DNA of 24,344 bases from positions 1 through 24,344 of IMG/VR virus record IMGVR_UViG_3300021091_000412; one strand, 5' to 3'. A program made the translations under genes and the position numbers. The notes under the pieces are model-generated. The model had not been told where the DNA came from and did not search any database. It saw nothing but the letters and a program-made list of their open reading frames with translations. Source of the stretch: a virus. Below, one piece after another: positions 6,521 to 13,258 of the stretch; the stretch's first letter is position 1, and each line of letters starts with the position of its first letter.

Positions 6521-6898
6521 TTAAATATTAAAAACTTCTCTCAAACATTTTTTTGTATATTTCTTGGAAGTCTTCTCAGCTTCTATTTCTAGAGGATTCT
6601 TATGATCAGGTAAATATAGAGATAAAATTTGGTAATGCCTCATATTCTGTTTGTAGTGTGTGTATTCATGTATGATGCTGTTTACTAACTCTTCTAAATC
6701 TGCATGCTTATCTTTAGATACAAATATAATAGATTCAATTTCATCATAGAACGCCATACAGTCTTCTGTGTAATAGTCAGACTTTCTAAACTCTAGAGTA
6801 GGAAAGATTTTGTTAAATTTAGATTTTCCATAAGTCTTAACACACCAATCCAATATCTTTGTGGCATGGTTTCTAGTAATCTTTATTGGTTGTTCCAT
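6521..6898 (-). CDS. Putative HExxH zinc metalloprotease-like protein, 125 aa
   Basis: Carries HEYTH at residues 77-81, preceded by LVNSII, matching the helix of zincin metalloproteases (two zinc-binding His and the catalytic Glu). A plausible third ligand is a Glu in NPLEIEAE (104, 106 or 108) about 25 residues later, as in gluzincin-like and SprT-like folds. The protein is short and lacks a signal peptide, so it would act in the cytoplasm or be a minimal catalytic domain. It starts 2 nt after the stop of a second HExxH protein and is likely co-expressed with it. Substrate unknown; a role in processing phage or host proteins is inference. Confidence 0.75.
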   Translation of the reverse strand: MEQPIKITRNHATKILDWCVKTYGKSKFNKIFPTLEFRKSDYYTEDCMAFYDEIESIIFVSKDKHADLEELVNSIIHEYTHYKQNMRHYQILSLYLPDHKNPLEIEAEKTSKKYTKKCLREVFNI

Positions 6899-6900
6899 AA

Positions 6901-7494
6901 CTAGAGTCCTTCTTGTTCAAATACTGTTTTTATTCTTTTTGGTAATACTGAATAGTCTTTCATAAAATACCTAGGCATCTTTTCTATTATCTTTTGGTTA
7001 TTATATGGACTATTTTTTGGAGTAGCCCATTTTCTGGTGGCCAATAGTCTGTTATAAAACAAAACATAGGCATTAGCCTTTTTTATATATTTGTCAATGT
7101 CTATATCCAGATTGAACTTCTTAATAATCCTGACTGCCCTCTTCTCGTTGTCTAATTCAAGGTTTCGGCAAGTAGCAAGATGTTTCTTTATATTAGGCAC
7201 TTCTTTCCCTTCCAACCATTCATCTACCAAAGGCATTGAGATCATACTTTTCTTCCAGATGTCTATGTTCTTTTTCCACTGCGTAAAGTGACCAAACTCG
7301 TGTGCAAGTATTTCTAATGAGTCTGGTCTATTCATTGAACAAACTAAAGCAGGTTCCTCTTCATCAAAATAGCCGGAACACTTTATATTTCCTGATAGTT
7401 TTACGTATTTAGTTTTTCTGAGATCACATTTAATTCCGTGCTGCTTACATTCAGACTTAACATGTTTTATGAAGTCTTTAGCTTTCTTGTTCAT
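6901..7494 (-). CDS. Putative HExxH zinc metalloprotease, 197 aa
   Basis: HEFGH at residues 65-69 within SLEILAHEFGHFTQW is a canonical zincin active-site helix (short, hydrophobic, His-Glu-x-x-His, Gly as in metzincins and ImmA-type proteins). The helix ELDNEKRAVRII (about 113-124) supplies the probable third ligand. The C-terminal part (YVLFYNRLLATRKW to PRYFM) recalls a small phage family annotated only as conserved hypothetical or putative metallopeptidase. No export signal. It lies directly upstream of another HExxH protein that shares no obvious overall similarity, so the pair is not a simple recent duplication. Confidence 0.8.
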   Translation of the reverse strand: MNKKAKDFIKHVKSECKQHGIKCDLRKTKYVKLSGNIKCSGYFDEEEPALVCSMNRPDSLEILAHEFGHFTQWKKNIDIWKKSMISMPLVDEWLEGKEVPNIKKHLATCRNLELDNEKRAVRIIKKFNLDIDIDKYIKKANAYVLFYNRLLATRKWATPKNSPYNNQKIIEKMPRYFMKDYSVLPKRIKTVFEQEGL

Positions 7495-7521
7495 AGTAGA
7501 CTAATTTAAAGTTGCGGATCC

Positions 7522-7845
7522 CTATGATAAATATGAAGATTTAATCTCATCTATGTGCTTACATGATCTTTTATTTCCTGAAAATTTAAAGGCATAGCAA
7601 TTGCAAGACCAATCATCATCATTCACCTCTACTTTGTACTTTCTTTCATCAGATCCTGAAACTTCCCAATCCATTTGGATCTTAAAGGCTTCATTCTTTC
7701 CTCCTGGATATGGCCTTCTAAACCACATGATGTGATTTCTAGTAGTACCGCTTGGAAGATCTTTTATACCACTATCATCAATAATATGTGATCCAGTTTC
7801 ATCTACCCAAAAGAAGGGTGCTTTGTAGCTGTGAACTATTATCAT
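7522..7845 (-). CDS. SWIM-type zinc-finger protein, 107 aa
   Basis: The C-terminal region has C81-x-C83-x11-C95-x-H97 (WSCNCYAFKF ... SCKHI), the CxCxnCxH pattern of SWIM zinc fingers, which bind nucleic acid or protein in transposases, kinases and helicase-associated proteins. The N-terminal part is beta-rich with several Trp/Phe/Pro residues and no other motif, so this is a stand-alone SWIM domain with a small extra domain. Stand-alone SWIM proteins are known in phages. Its ATG overlaps the stop of the upstream ORF by 4 nt. Confidence 0.75.
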   Translation of the reverse strand: MIIVHSYKAPFFWVDETGSHIIDDSGIKDLPSGTTRNHIMWFRRPYPGGKNEAFKIQMDWEVSGSDERKYKVEVNDDDWSCNCYAFKFSGNKRSCKHIDEIKSSYLS

Positions 7846-8069
7846 GGGTTAATCAATTTAAACAATTTCCTGTAACCTAGAAAACCTAAGTCCTCAGTTC
7901 TAGTGAATAGTTTATTGAAGTCATATTGCTTGTTCATAGTATGAGCAACCTCATCAATATAAAACTTCTCTACTCTACTTCCTACTTTAAACTCTTTACA
8001 CCATTTATTGATGTCCATAGTTCTGTCTGGTACACACGTACTTTTAATCTTAAGTTGTTCGTTTGTCAT
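7842..8069 (-). CDS. Hypothetical protein, 75 aa
   Basis: Not recognised. Basic and polar, with KSTCVPDRTMDINKWCKEF at about 9-27. I start it at the ATG at 8069, because that codon overlaps the upstream TGA in an ATGA arrangement and because longer versions would read into the preceding gene. It is coupled at both ends by 4-nt overlaps, so expression must be tied to the 60-aa ORF before it and the SWIM protein after it. Confidence 0.65.
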   Translation of the reverse strand: MTNEQLKIKSTCVPDRTMDINKWCKEFKVGSRVEKFYIDEVAHTMNKQYDFNKLFTRTEDLGFLGYRKLFKLINP

Positions 8070-8248
8070 AGTTTTTCTATTTCTTGTTTTACTTCTTCCC
8101 AATACATTTTATCAAAGGAATGCGCTTTTATTATCTCATCTACTGCTATTAATGCGCATTGTTTAGATTCGTACCATTCAGCCTTTGAACTTGGTATTGC
8201 ATTACAAAATAAAATATGTAATTGTTTTGCTTTTTCTTTTGATGTCAT
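8066..8248 (-). CDS. Small conserved phage-type protein, 60 aa
   Basis: A short helical protein of the kind AKQL...CALIAVDEII...YWEEVKQEIEKL, a pattern I recall as frequent in phages of Flavobacteriia and relatives, always unannotated. The central KQCALIAVDEIIKAH helix and the C-terminal amphipathic helix are the most conserved-looking parts. Leader AAATAAACAACTATG. Function unknown; the recall is not backed by a search. Confidence 0.68.
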   Translation of the reverse strand: MTSKEKAKQLHILFCNAIPSSKAEWYESKQCALIAVDEIIKAHSFDKMYWEEVKQEIEKL

Positions 8249-8254
8249 AGTTGT

Positions 8255-8617
8255 TTATTTTTTGTAGCCAAAACGTTTAGTGTCGTCATGCTCTCTGAAT
8301 GAGTACTCGATTCTAACCATCTTCTCAAGAGTCTTTTCTTTGATGACTCCGGTCTTACGATCTTCTATCATAACCTGACCGATACCTTCATATATGTCAA
8401 GGTCTACGGTATCATAATACTCTTCAGCCTCTTCTAACGTATCAAAGACTTTAGTATTTGTATCATTATGGTTGTAGCCATCTATCAATATTGATTCAGT
8501 ATCTCCAAACTCATCTACTTCATAGTAATAAGGACCTGATGTTACAAAGAACATATTTGGATCTTGTCCGTCTCCTACTAACTCTCTAGCTAATTTTTGT
8601 GCTTCTTGATTTGTCAT
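8255..8617 (-). CDS. Hypothetical acidic protein, 120 aa
   Basis: Not recognised. Starts MTNQEAQKLAREL, then a Tyr/Asp/Gly-rich beta region (YYYEVDEFGDTES, about 30-42) and a helix LEEAEEYYD. The ATG at 8617 sits exactly at the end of the recurrent leader AAAATAAAAGTTATG, which decides this start over upstream in-frame codons. The acidic, Tyr-rich composition is shared by its neighbours at 8637-8999. Confidence 0.68.
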   Translation of the reverse strand: MTNQEAQKLARELVGDGQDPNMFFVTSGPYYYEVDEFGDTESILIDGYNHNDTNTKVFDTLEEAEEYYDTVDLDIYEGIGQVMIEDRKTGVIKEKTLEKMVRIEYSFREHDDTKRFGYKK

Positions 8618-8636
8618 AACTTTTATTTTAAATTGA

Positions 8637-8999
8637 TTAATAACATATAGCATCACGTGAAAGGAAGTTCTCTTCAATGAGCTGATCTATCTGACGCTCA
8701 ATCTCATCATCTTCATTACACATAGAAGGACACCCCTTGTACCACTTATTGACATAAGCGTTCCAAGACATACGACCCTCGTCGTAAGCAATCTCGTCCC
8801 TCTCCATATTAAGAGGAGGAGTGCAGATGAAGTTGTTATCATCCACAAAAAAATTCACCTGACAATCAGGATATGCTCCTCTGAACACATTGTGATTGTT
8901 CTGTACTGTCTTCCAGTCACTAGTAACCTGTATCTGACTGTCAATCTCTACTTCATTCGTAAGGAAGTTGATAACTTTAATCTTAATATTCATATTCAT
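8637..8999 (-). CDS. Hypothetical protein, 120 aa
   Basis: Not recognised. A beta-rich N-terminal half (KIKVINFLTNEVEIDSQIQV) is followed by a loop with Cys, Asp and Trp residues and an acidic C-terminal helix ending SRDAICY. The start at 8999 follows AAAATAAAAGTT and has a second ATG two codons in; upstream codons to 9020 are rejected because they would swallow the leader. Four Cys residues (DCQVNF, ICTPP, GCPSMC) could bind metal but are irregularly spaced. Confidence 0.65.
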   Translation of the reverse strand: MNMNIKIKVINFLTNEVEIDSQIQVTSDWKTVQNNHNVFRGAYPDCQVNFFVDDNNFICTPPLNMERDEIAYDEGRMSWNAYVNKWYKGCPSMCNEDDEIERQIDQLIEENFLSRDAICY

Positions 9000-9009
9000 A
9001 ACTTTTATT

Positions 9010-9255
9010 TTATTCTTCAAAAGAAAAAATTACTACCTCCGATAGAACATTTAGTGCTTTTATTTTTATAATATTTTTCTTAAATAAATGCATTAGTTCT
9101 GTTTCTCTAGTTCCGTATACCCAATGAAACAGAAGATCATTAACAACCTCTGCGTAAATACATGGATCGTTTCTCATGTCTTCTAAAGTCTCATCAAACA
9201 TTTTTTTAATTTCTTCTGTTCTGTCTACGTAATTAATGTCTAAATATGGATTCAT
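9010..9255 (-). CDS. Hypothetical protein, 81 aa
   Basis: Not recognised. Helical, with an acidic N-terminal half (RTEEIKKMFDETLEDMRND) and a hydrophobic, Lys-rich C-terminal end. It is the first gene downstream of module 3 (9280-9414), 24 nt from the putative -7 box, with the leader GAATAAAAGTTATG. Being led by one of the three repeated modules, it is likely co-regulated with the genes at 4163 and 5339, though the three proteins are not visibly similar to each other. Confidence 0.65.
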   Translation of the reverse strand: MNPYLDINYVDRTEEIKKMFDETLEDMRNDPCIYAEVVNDLLFHWVYGTRETELMHLFKKNIIKIKALNVLSEVVIFSFEE

Positions 9256-9279
9256 AACTTTTATTCGTTTGATACATAG

Positions 9280-9339
9280 TAAAATTAAGACATTCCGTCG
9301 ACATAAAAAAATCTTTTTAGTACTTTTTTAAAAATTGTC
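9280..9339 (-). promoter_or_regulatory. Putative promoter segment of module 3
   Basis: Minus strand: TTTTTAAAAAAG, CTAAAAAGATTTTTTTATGTC, 12 nt, TAATTTTA (9287-9280). The last 18 nt before the end (GGAATGTCTTAATTTTAC) are identical to module 1, and the spacing is the same as in modules 1 and 2. The TAATTTTA box fits the Bacteroidota -7 element with one mismatch. No canonical -33 TTTG is evident; a phage-specific factor could replace it. Confidence 0.55.
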
Positions 9340-9414
9340 GATTGAAAATCAATCAGTTATGCAAGTGATTGAATACCAATAAGTTATAAGTGGTTGAAAA
9401 TCAATGAGTTATTT
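9340..9414. repeat. Operator-like triple repeat, module 3
   Basis: Three units at 9340-9366 (27 bp), 9367-9391 (25 bp) and 9392-9414, each with (A/G)TTGA-n3-(T/C)CAAT followed by n-AGTTAT. Unit 1 core is ATTGAAAATCAAT. The third unit overlaps the last codons of the HNH-like gene, including its TAA stop at 9409-9411. Confidence 0.7.
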
Positions 9415-10158
9415 ACGGATGTCTATGAACTCATTGCCGTCCTCGTCCGGCTCAGGCTCGTCCGGCTTAAATAGAATATCTCCAGATCCTTCCAGACCGA
9501 GTCTTTTTAAATGATCATAATAGAAATCATCCAAAGCATAAAATTCCTGAACGTCTTCTTTAACTTCAGACACTTCTATATTATTTGATTCTATTCTTTG
9601 TAGCATCTTACTTGTGAATGGATCATCAACAAATAAGAAATAGCAGTTATAGCAAAGCCATTGAAGGTTCTCTATTCTCCAGTCACTACGCTTACCATTC
9701 TTAAAGTTAAGTAGTAGTGGTACTTTCAAATCAGATAATCTCTTCTCAGCAAATTTACATGCGCAGCACTGGTAACCGAGTCTACCATCTTTCATCAACG
9801 ACTCTTTCAATCTTGCTATCTTTTTAGAATTGATAGGTTGGTTCTCTACAAGCATATCATCTAGATCCTTCTTCCATACTCCACCTGCCCAATTCTTAGG
9901 CATACCTTTTCCTGACTGATTCTTGTGTAATTCAAATAAGCTTTTTCCTGTAGCTTCATCAAATGTATTCTTTGAATACTTCTTGTATGTTATATCTGTA
10001 ATGCCTAACCATCTTGCAGCTTCTTTATTACTACGAGTGTTAGCCATAGCTTCTCTTAGTTGTGCTTCAGTTAATTGAAGTCCTTTATGCCACCAAGATT
10101 CTGGCCTTTTATCTTTGGCCATATTTTCTTTTGTAAAAAACGGCGTCTTCTTACTCAT
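9409..10158 (-). CDS. HNH-like protein with degenerate catalytic site
   Basis: 249 aa. The N-terminal third (about 28-62) looks like a helix-turn-helix: LTEAQLREAM ... SNKEAARWLGITDITYKKY. The centre (about 129-175) has the zinc frame of an HNH fold, C131-x2-C134 and C169-x2-C172, with the ENL...CxxCH-type end (IENLQWLCYNCY). However the position where HNH nucleases have a catalytic His (DHxxxD/N-type) reads VPLLLNFKNG, with no His, so nuclease activity is doubtful. An acidic C-terminal tail (KPDEPEPDEDGNE) follows. HTH plus HNH is the plan of homing-type and sigma-like phage HNH proteins. The stop codon falls within the third repeat of module 3, and the start overlaps the upstream gene by 8 nt. 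Confidence 0.72.
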   Translation of the reverse strand: MSKKTPFFTKENMAKDKRPESWWHKGLQLTEAQLREAMANTRSNKEAARWLGITDITYKKYSKNTFDEATGKSLFELHKNQSGKGMPKNWAGGVWKKDLDDMLVENQPINSKKIARLKESLMKDGRLGYQCCACKFAEKRLSDLKVPLLLNFKNGKRSDWRIENLQWLCYNCYFLFVDDPFTSKMLQRIESNNIEVSEVKEDVQEFYALDDFYYDHLKRLGLEGSGDILFKPDEPEPDEDGNEFIDIRK

Positions 10159-10558
10159 CTAATTTAGTATTTATTTGACACAACAAATTCCATAACTCAT
10201 AAGGGTTATTCAATATGATCTCTTGATCTTCTTCATCTAGTATGGCGTTTAGCGTACCATCAGCATTTACTCTTTCATATAGATAAAATGAAATTACTTC
10301 CATACATTCTTTACCAAAATTCATAAACAACAATGTATCTATGACAGTAAAAAACTTCTCATCATAATTAGAAAAATCTAGATTTAAATCAGCATACATT
10401 AAATTTTGTCTTACATTAAGCTCGTCTATACTATTAATAAGATTATAGAATGCTTCCCTCTTTTTGTCTGAGTTAGACTTTCTCTTTCTTCTAATTAGTG
10501 TTTTAGTTCCTAATATAGAGTCTACTCCTAATTGTATTTGTTTAAAATCCTTCTCCAT
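10151..10558 (-). CDS. Conserved-looking phage protein, 135 aa
   Basis: Predominantly helical. It has a basic, disordered N-terminus (GTKTLIRRKRKSNSDKKRE, about 17-35) and then a segment DLNLDFSNYDEKFFTVIDTL (about 58-77) and an FGKECMEVISFYLYERVN helix (about 81-98). This reminds me of unassigned helical proteins conserved in T4-like marine phages, but I cannot place it in a named family. Overlaps both neighbours (8 nt with the HNH-like gene, 17 nt with the upstream ORF), so the three form one translational unit. Confidence 0.65.
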   Translation of the reverse strand: MEKDFKQIQLGVDSILGTKTLIRRKRKSNSDKKREAFYNLINSIDELNVRQNLMYADLNLDFSNYDEKFFTVIDTLLFMNFGKECMEVISFYLYERVNADGTLNAILDEEDQEIILNNPYELWNLLCQINTKLDE

Positions 10559-10892
10559 CCTTTTTCTTTAATGATAATTTGAGTTTATACTTGTCGTGTA
10601 CTGCATGGATTAGATTCTTAATGTGATTACACATCTCATAATCCTCTTCATCTACGTACCAAACAAGACATGTTTCTAAAGCCTGTATCCAATGATTCTT
10701 GTGTATCTCTATAAAATAGTTAGAGTCGTTTATTTCAAACAAGGAAGCGTAAATCTTATTTCCTACTAATGCGTCTTCAATAGCGATAGGAAGATGCTTC
10801 TTTATAAGGGATTTAAGTATCTCTGACTTAGAAATCTCATTAGCTGTAAGTAATTCTGGACTATTAAACATAGCCCTAACTATTTTTCTCAT
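10542..10892 (-). CDS. Hypothetical protein, 116 aa
   Basis: Not recognised. Soluble, helical, with a LPIAIEDALVG helix and two Trp-rich helices (NHWIQALETCLVWY, about 68-81). The C-terminal tail is Lys-rich (LKLSLKKKDGEGF). I use the ATG at 10892 because it completes the TTGGTTATG leader; a TTG two codons earlier (10898) is a weaker option. The 3' end overlaps the next gene by 17 nt. Confidence 0.6.
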   Translation of the reverse strand: MRKIVRAMFNSPELLTANEISKSEILKSLIKKHLPIAIEDALVGNKIYASLFEINDSNYFIEIHKNHWIQALETCLVWYVDEEDYEMCNHIKNLIHAVHDKYKLKLSLKKKDGEGF

Positions 10893-10909
10893 AACCAATT
10901 CTCTTTTTA

Positions 10910-11224
10910 TTAAGTTTGTCCTTTGAGTATCTTAATTAGCATATTAGATACTGAAGCTAAAGGTACAATAAATCCTATGACATTTTTATAGGGATTGCGA
11001 TCATCGTAGTCAATCATAATACCAGCATCACCAAACCTTTTCTGTAAAGCAACACTAATCTTATTAGCAAGCTCTTGTTTATCTCTTGGGTCTTGAAATT
11101 CTTGATCTAGAAGGAATTGCATCTTCACACCCTTTTTAGTGGGATTGTCGTTTACATCAAATTGAAGTCTGTACTTCTTTCCTTCTACTGTAATATTATA
11201 TAGTGGGTTAACGGCCTGTGCCAT
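10910..11224 (-). CDS. Hypothetical protein, 104 aa
   Basis: Not recognised by name. The composition is that of a small alpha/beta domain: strands LYNITVEGKKYRLQFDV, helix DKQELANKISVALQKRFG (about 48-65), then strands ending in NVIGFIVPL and a hydrophobic helix ASVSNMLIKILKG. No signal or membrane anchor apparent. It follows the first glycosyltransferase gene by 22 nt. The start ATG follows TTAAAAAAC. Confidence 0.62.
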   Translation of the reverse strand: MAQAVNPLYNITVEGKKYRLQFDVNDNPTKKGVKMQFLLDQEFQDPRDKQELANKISVALQKRFGDAGIMIDYDDRNPYKNVIGFIVPLASVSNMLIKILKGQT

Positions 11225-11246
11225 GTTTTTTAATATAAATATCTAG

Positions 11247-12422
11247 TTAGAATATGTTTTTAGTAGCCACAAAAGGAAGTTCTGTATTTTCAGGCTCTGT
11301 TTTGTTTACTTTGATTTTGAATATACCGAACTCATAATCTCCAGTTTCCTCTACAGTTGCTAGTATTTCAGGCAGTTGTGTTATGAATTGTGCACCATTG
11401 TTGTCCAGATTCATCCTGTCAAACTCAATTACCACAGCATGATTGTAAATACTCTGTAATGGCTTCACTCGATCAGGCATGGAATACGAGGTTTCTGGTT
11501 GTGTCACCTTAATATACTCATCAATAACATCTTGACTTTGAAGATAGGTTGTACTACTCCAAGGTTCCACAAAGTACAGGCAGTTCATGTCACAGTTGTT
11601 GATCACGAACCCAATATCATACTTGTTAAGAAGGATTGGATGTTGAAACTCATTATTCTTAATCCAGCTTCTCCATTTTCTAATATAGTTTCTACCACTA
11701 TTATTTGATGCCACTTTAAAATAATCATCATCTTTCTGTATCTCTTCTGTCCATCTATGTCCACGACAAGTTAAATGATATACGAAGGCATCTCTGGACT
11801 GTATAAGCTCGTAACCTGCTAGTATCCACCTTTGGAATATATCAGAGTCTTCATAAGGAAACGGTGCGAATATGGCATCGTGGCCACCCATGGAAACGAA
11901 GTCCTTCTTATAGATTATCCAAGGAGCGAACATGCCTTTAGTGGTTTTATCCTTAAACTCTTCTTGCTTTACTAAGCAGAACGATTCAAACCCTTCTACA
12001 TCTAGATCATCAAAGTCCATACCAAAGTTATATATTATCTTTTCATCCCCAGGTGGATGGAGTGGTGGTTCTATCCTTGTACCACATACAACAGTACCTG
12101 GTTCAATGTGCTTGATCATGTTCTTTACATAGTTAGGTCCCATGATCATATCAGCATGCATGATGCCTACTATCTGATTTTTAGCAAGGTTTATGCCTAG
12201 ATCATATAAAATAGTATGGCCTTCTCTTTTATCTCTTTTCAGGACACGTAAGTTATTATCTCCTTCTTTTAACTGCACCTCTTGAATCCATTCAAAAGTA
12301 CCATCTGTTGATGCATCATCTATTAGAATGAGTTCTACTTCTGGAGCATGTTTACGTACACTTGCGTATGCATTCTTTAGGTGTTTTAAGTTATTATGGC
12401 TTGGTATTACTATTGATATCAT
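11247..12422 (-). CDS. Family 2 glycosyltransferase, 391 aa
   Basis: GT-A fold transferase using a nucleotide sugar. The N-terminus SIVIPSHNN is the first strand; D35-D36 (IDDAST) binds the nucleotide; HAD (89-91) is the DxD-like metal site; E191-D192 (PYEDSD) is the catalytic base region, followed by FQRW (196-199), a QxxRW-type end. Residues after about 260 form an extra 130-aa C-terminal part with no recognised motif. No membrane helix. It starts the downstream end of the glycosyltransferase island and overlaps the stop of nothing upstream except a 4-nt ATGA contact with the 240-aa transferase. Donor and acceptor unknown. Confidence 0.88.
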   Translation of the reverse strand: MISIVIPSHNNLKHLKNAYASVRKHAPEVELILIDDASTDGTFEWIQEVQLKEGDNNLRVLKRDKREGHTILYDLGINLAKNQIVGIMHADMIMGPNYVKNMIKHIEPGTVVCGTRIEPPLHPPGDEKIIYNFGMDFDDLDVEGFESFCLVKQEEFKDKTTKGMFAPWIIYKKDFVSMGGHDAIFAPFPYEDSDIFQRWILAGYELIQSRDAFVYHLTCRGHRWTEEIQKDDDYFKVASNNSGRNYIRKWRSWIKNNEFQHPILLNKYDIGFVINNCDMNCLYFVEPWSSTTYLQSQDVIDEYIKVTQPETSYSMPDRVKPLQSIYNHAVVIEFDRMNLDNNGAQFITQLPEILATVEETGDYEFGIFKIKVNKTEPENTELPFVATKNIF

Positions 12423-13141
12423 ATTATATAATTTTCTCCAAAGCTTCTTAGATCAATATACAAATTAGAATATTCTGAGGTTATAAAATAATTATTCATC
12501 CTAGTCTCAGCTTCTCTACAGAATTCATTTATGCCTATGTCTATTTTGTTTCTTTCAAAAGTCTGGGAGTTTAAATGACATATCGTATGATTGTCTGATA
12601 CAACTGTCTTAAGATCATATTCATCACATACACAACCAATATAAAAGTCAACTCCCCAACCGTAAATTAATTCATCGGGTATTCTTTCTGTCTTTTGTAA
12701 TATGTCTCTTCTTAATAAAGGAGATTGAAAGTCTATCCATCTAACGTATCTTAAACCTTTACCCCAATTCCACATCTGCTTCCAATGACATTGTTTAATT
12801 GAAGCATTGATTATAGATGGAGAATAAACACAAGCATCAGAAGACTTAGCTTCATTTATCGACGTTGTTAAAAACGATGGACCATGAAATATAAGATCAT
12901 TATTTAAGAAATATAAATAATCGTGATTAGTGGATAAAAAATAATCCAAGACTATATTAAAGCCACCACCAAAGAAAACGTTCTGTTCTAATCTGTGTGT
13001 AGTTGACGCTGCCAATTCTTCTTTAGACCCATTGTCTACTACCATTAATTCACAATCATTAAACAAAGGATCCTTCTTCAACTGATTGACTAAGTTGTCT
13101 GTAAGCTGTGGTAGGTTATGATTGAGTGTTGCTATTAACAT
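12419..13141 (-). CDS. Family 2-like glycosyltransferase, 240 aa
   Basis: GT-A type transferase: strand MLIATLNHN, nucleotide-binding VDNGS (35-39), FFGGGFN loop (57-62), and NND (80-82) as the DxD-like metal site in FLNNDL. It lacks a clear QxxRW motif but has YGWGVDFYIG (about 160-169), where the aspartate could be the base. Length fits a minimal rhamnosyl- or mannosyltransferase-like GT2 domain. The 3' end overlaps the 391-aa transferase by 4 nt; a 117-nt untranslated gap precedes its start, so it may begin a new transcription or processing unit. Confidence 0.8.
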   Translation of the reverse strand: MLIATLNHNLPQLTDNLVNQLKKDPLFNDCELMVVDNGSKEELAASTTHRLEQNVFFGGGFNIVLDYFLSTNHDYLYFLNNDLIFHGPSFLTTSINEAKSSDACVYSPSIINASIKQCHWKQMWNWGKGLRYVRWIDFQSPLLRRDILQKTERIPDELIYGWGVDFYIGCVCDEYDLKTVVSDNHTICHLNSQTFERNKIDIGINEFCREAETRMNNYFITSEYSNLYIDLRSFGENYII

Positions 13142-13258
13142 AATTTTATTTTGGAACCCAAATAGTTCGGTTAGAGTCGGTAGGCTCGTTCTTAAGAATA
13201 TCTAATTAGAATAAACTGAGATTAGATTTTGTTCAAACATAATATTTAATATTTAGAT
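13142..13258 (-). promoter_or_regulatory. Non-coding gap with possible -7 box and weak hairpin
   Basis: No ORF of credible size. On the minus strand TATGTTTG at 13241-13234 matches the Bacteroidota -7 consensus TAnnTTTG exactly, 93 nt upstream of the ATG at 13141, but no TTG-type -33 element is seen 19-21 nt upstream. A weak hairpin GAAC-TATTTGG-GTTC lies close to the start. It may be a promoter with a leader; support is thin. Confidence 0.3.

Noticed and set aside
7926-8267. Plus-strand ORF of 113 aa
   Set aside because: Antisense to two short coupled minus-strand genes; Ser/Phe/Ile-rich reading of AT-rich DNA.
4441-9414. CRISPR array
   Set aside because: Units are contiguous 25-27 bp repeats without unique spacers, only three per block, and lie at promoters; no cas genes.
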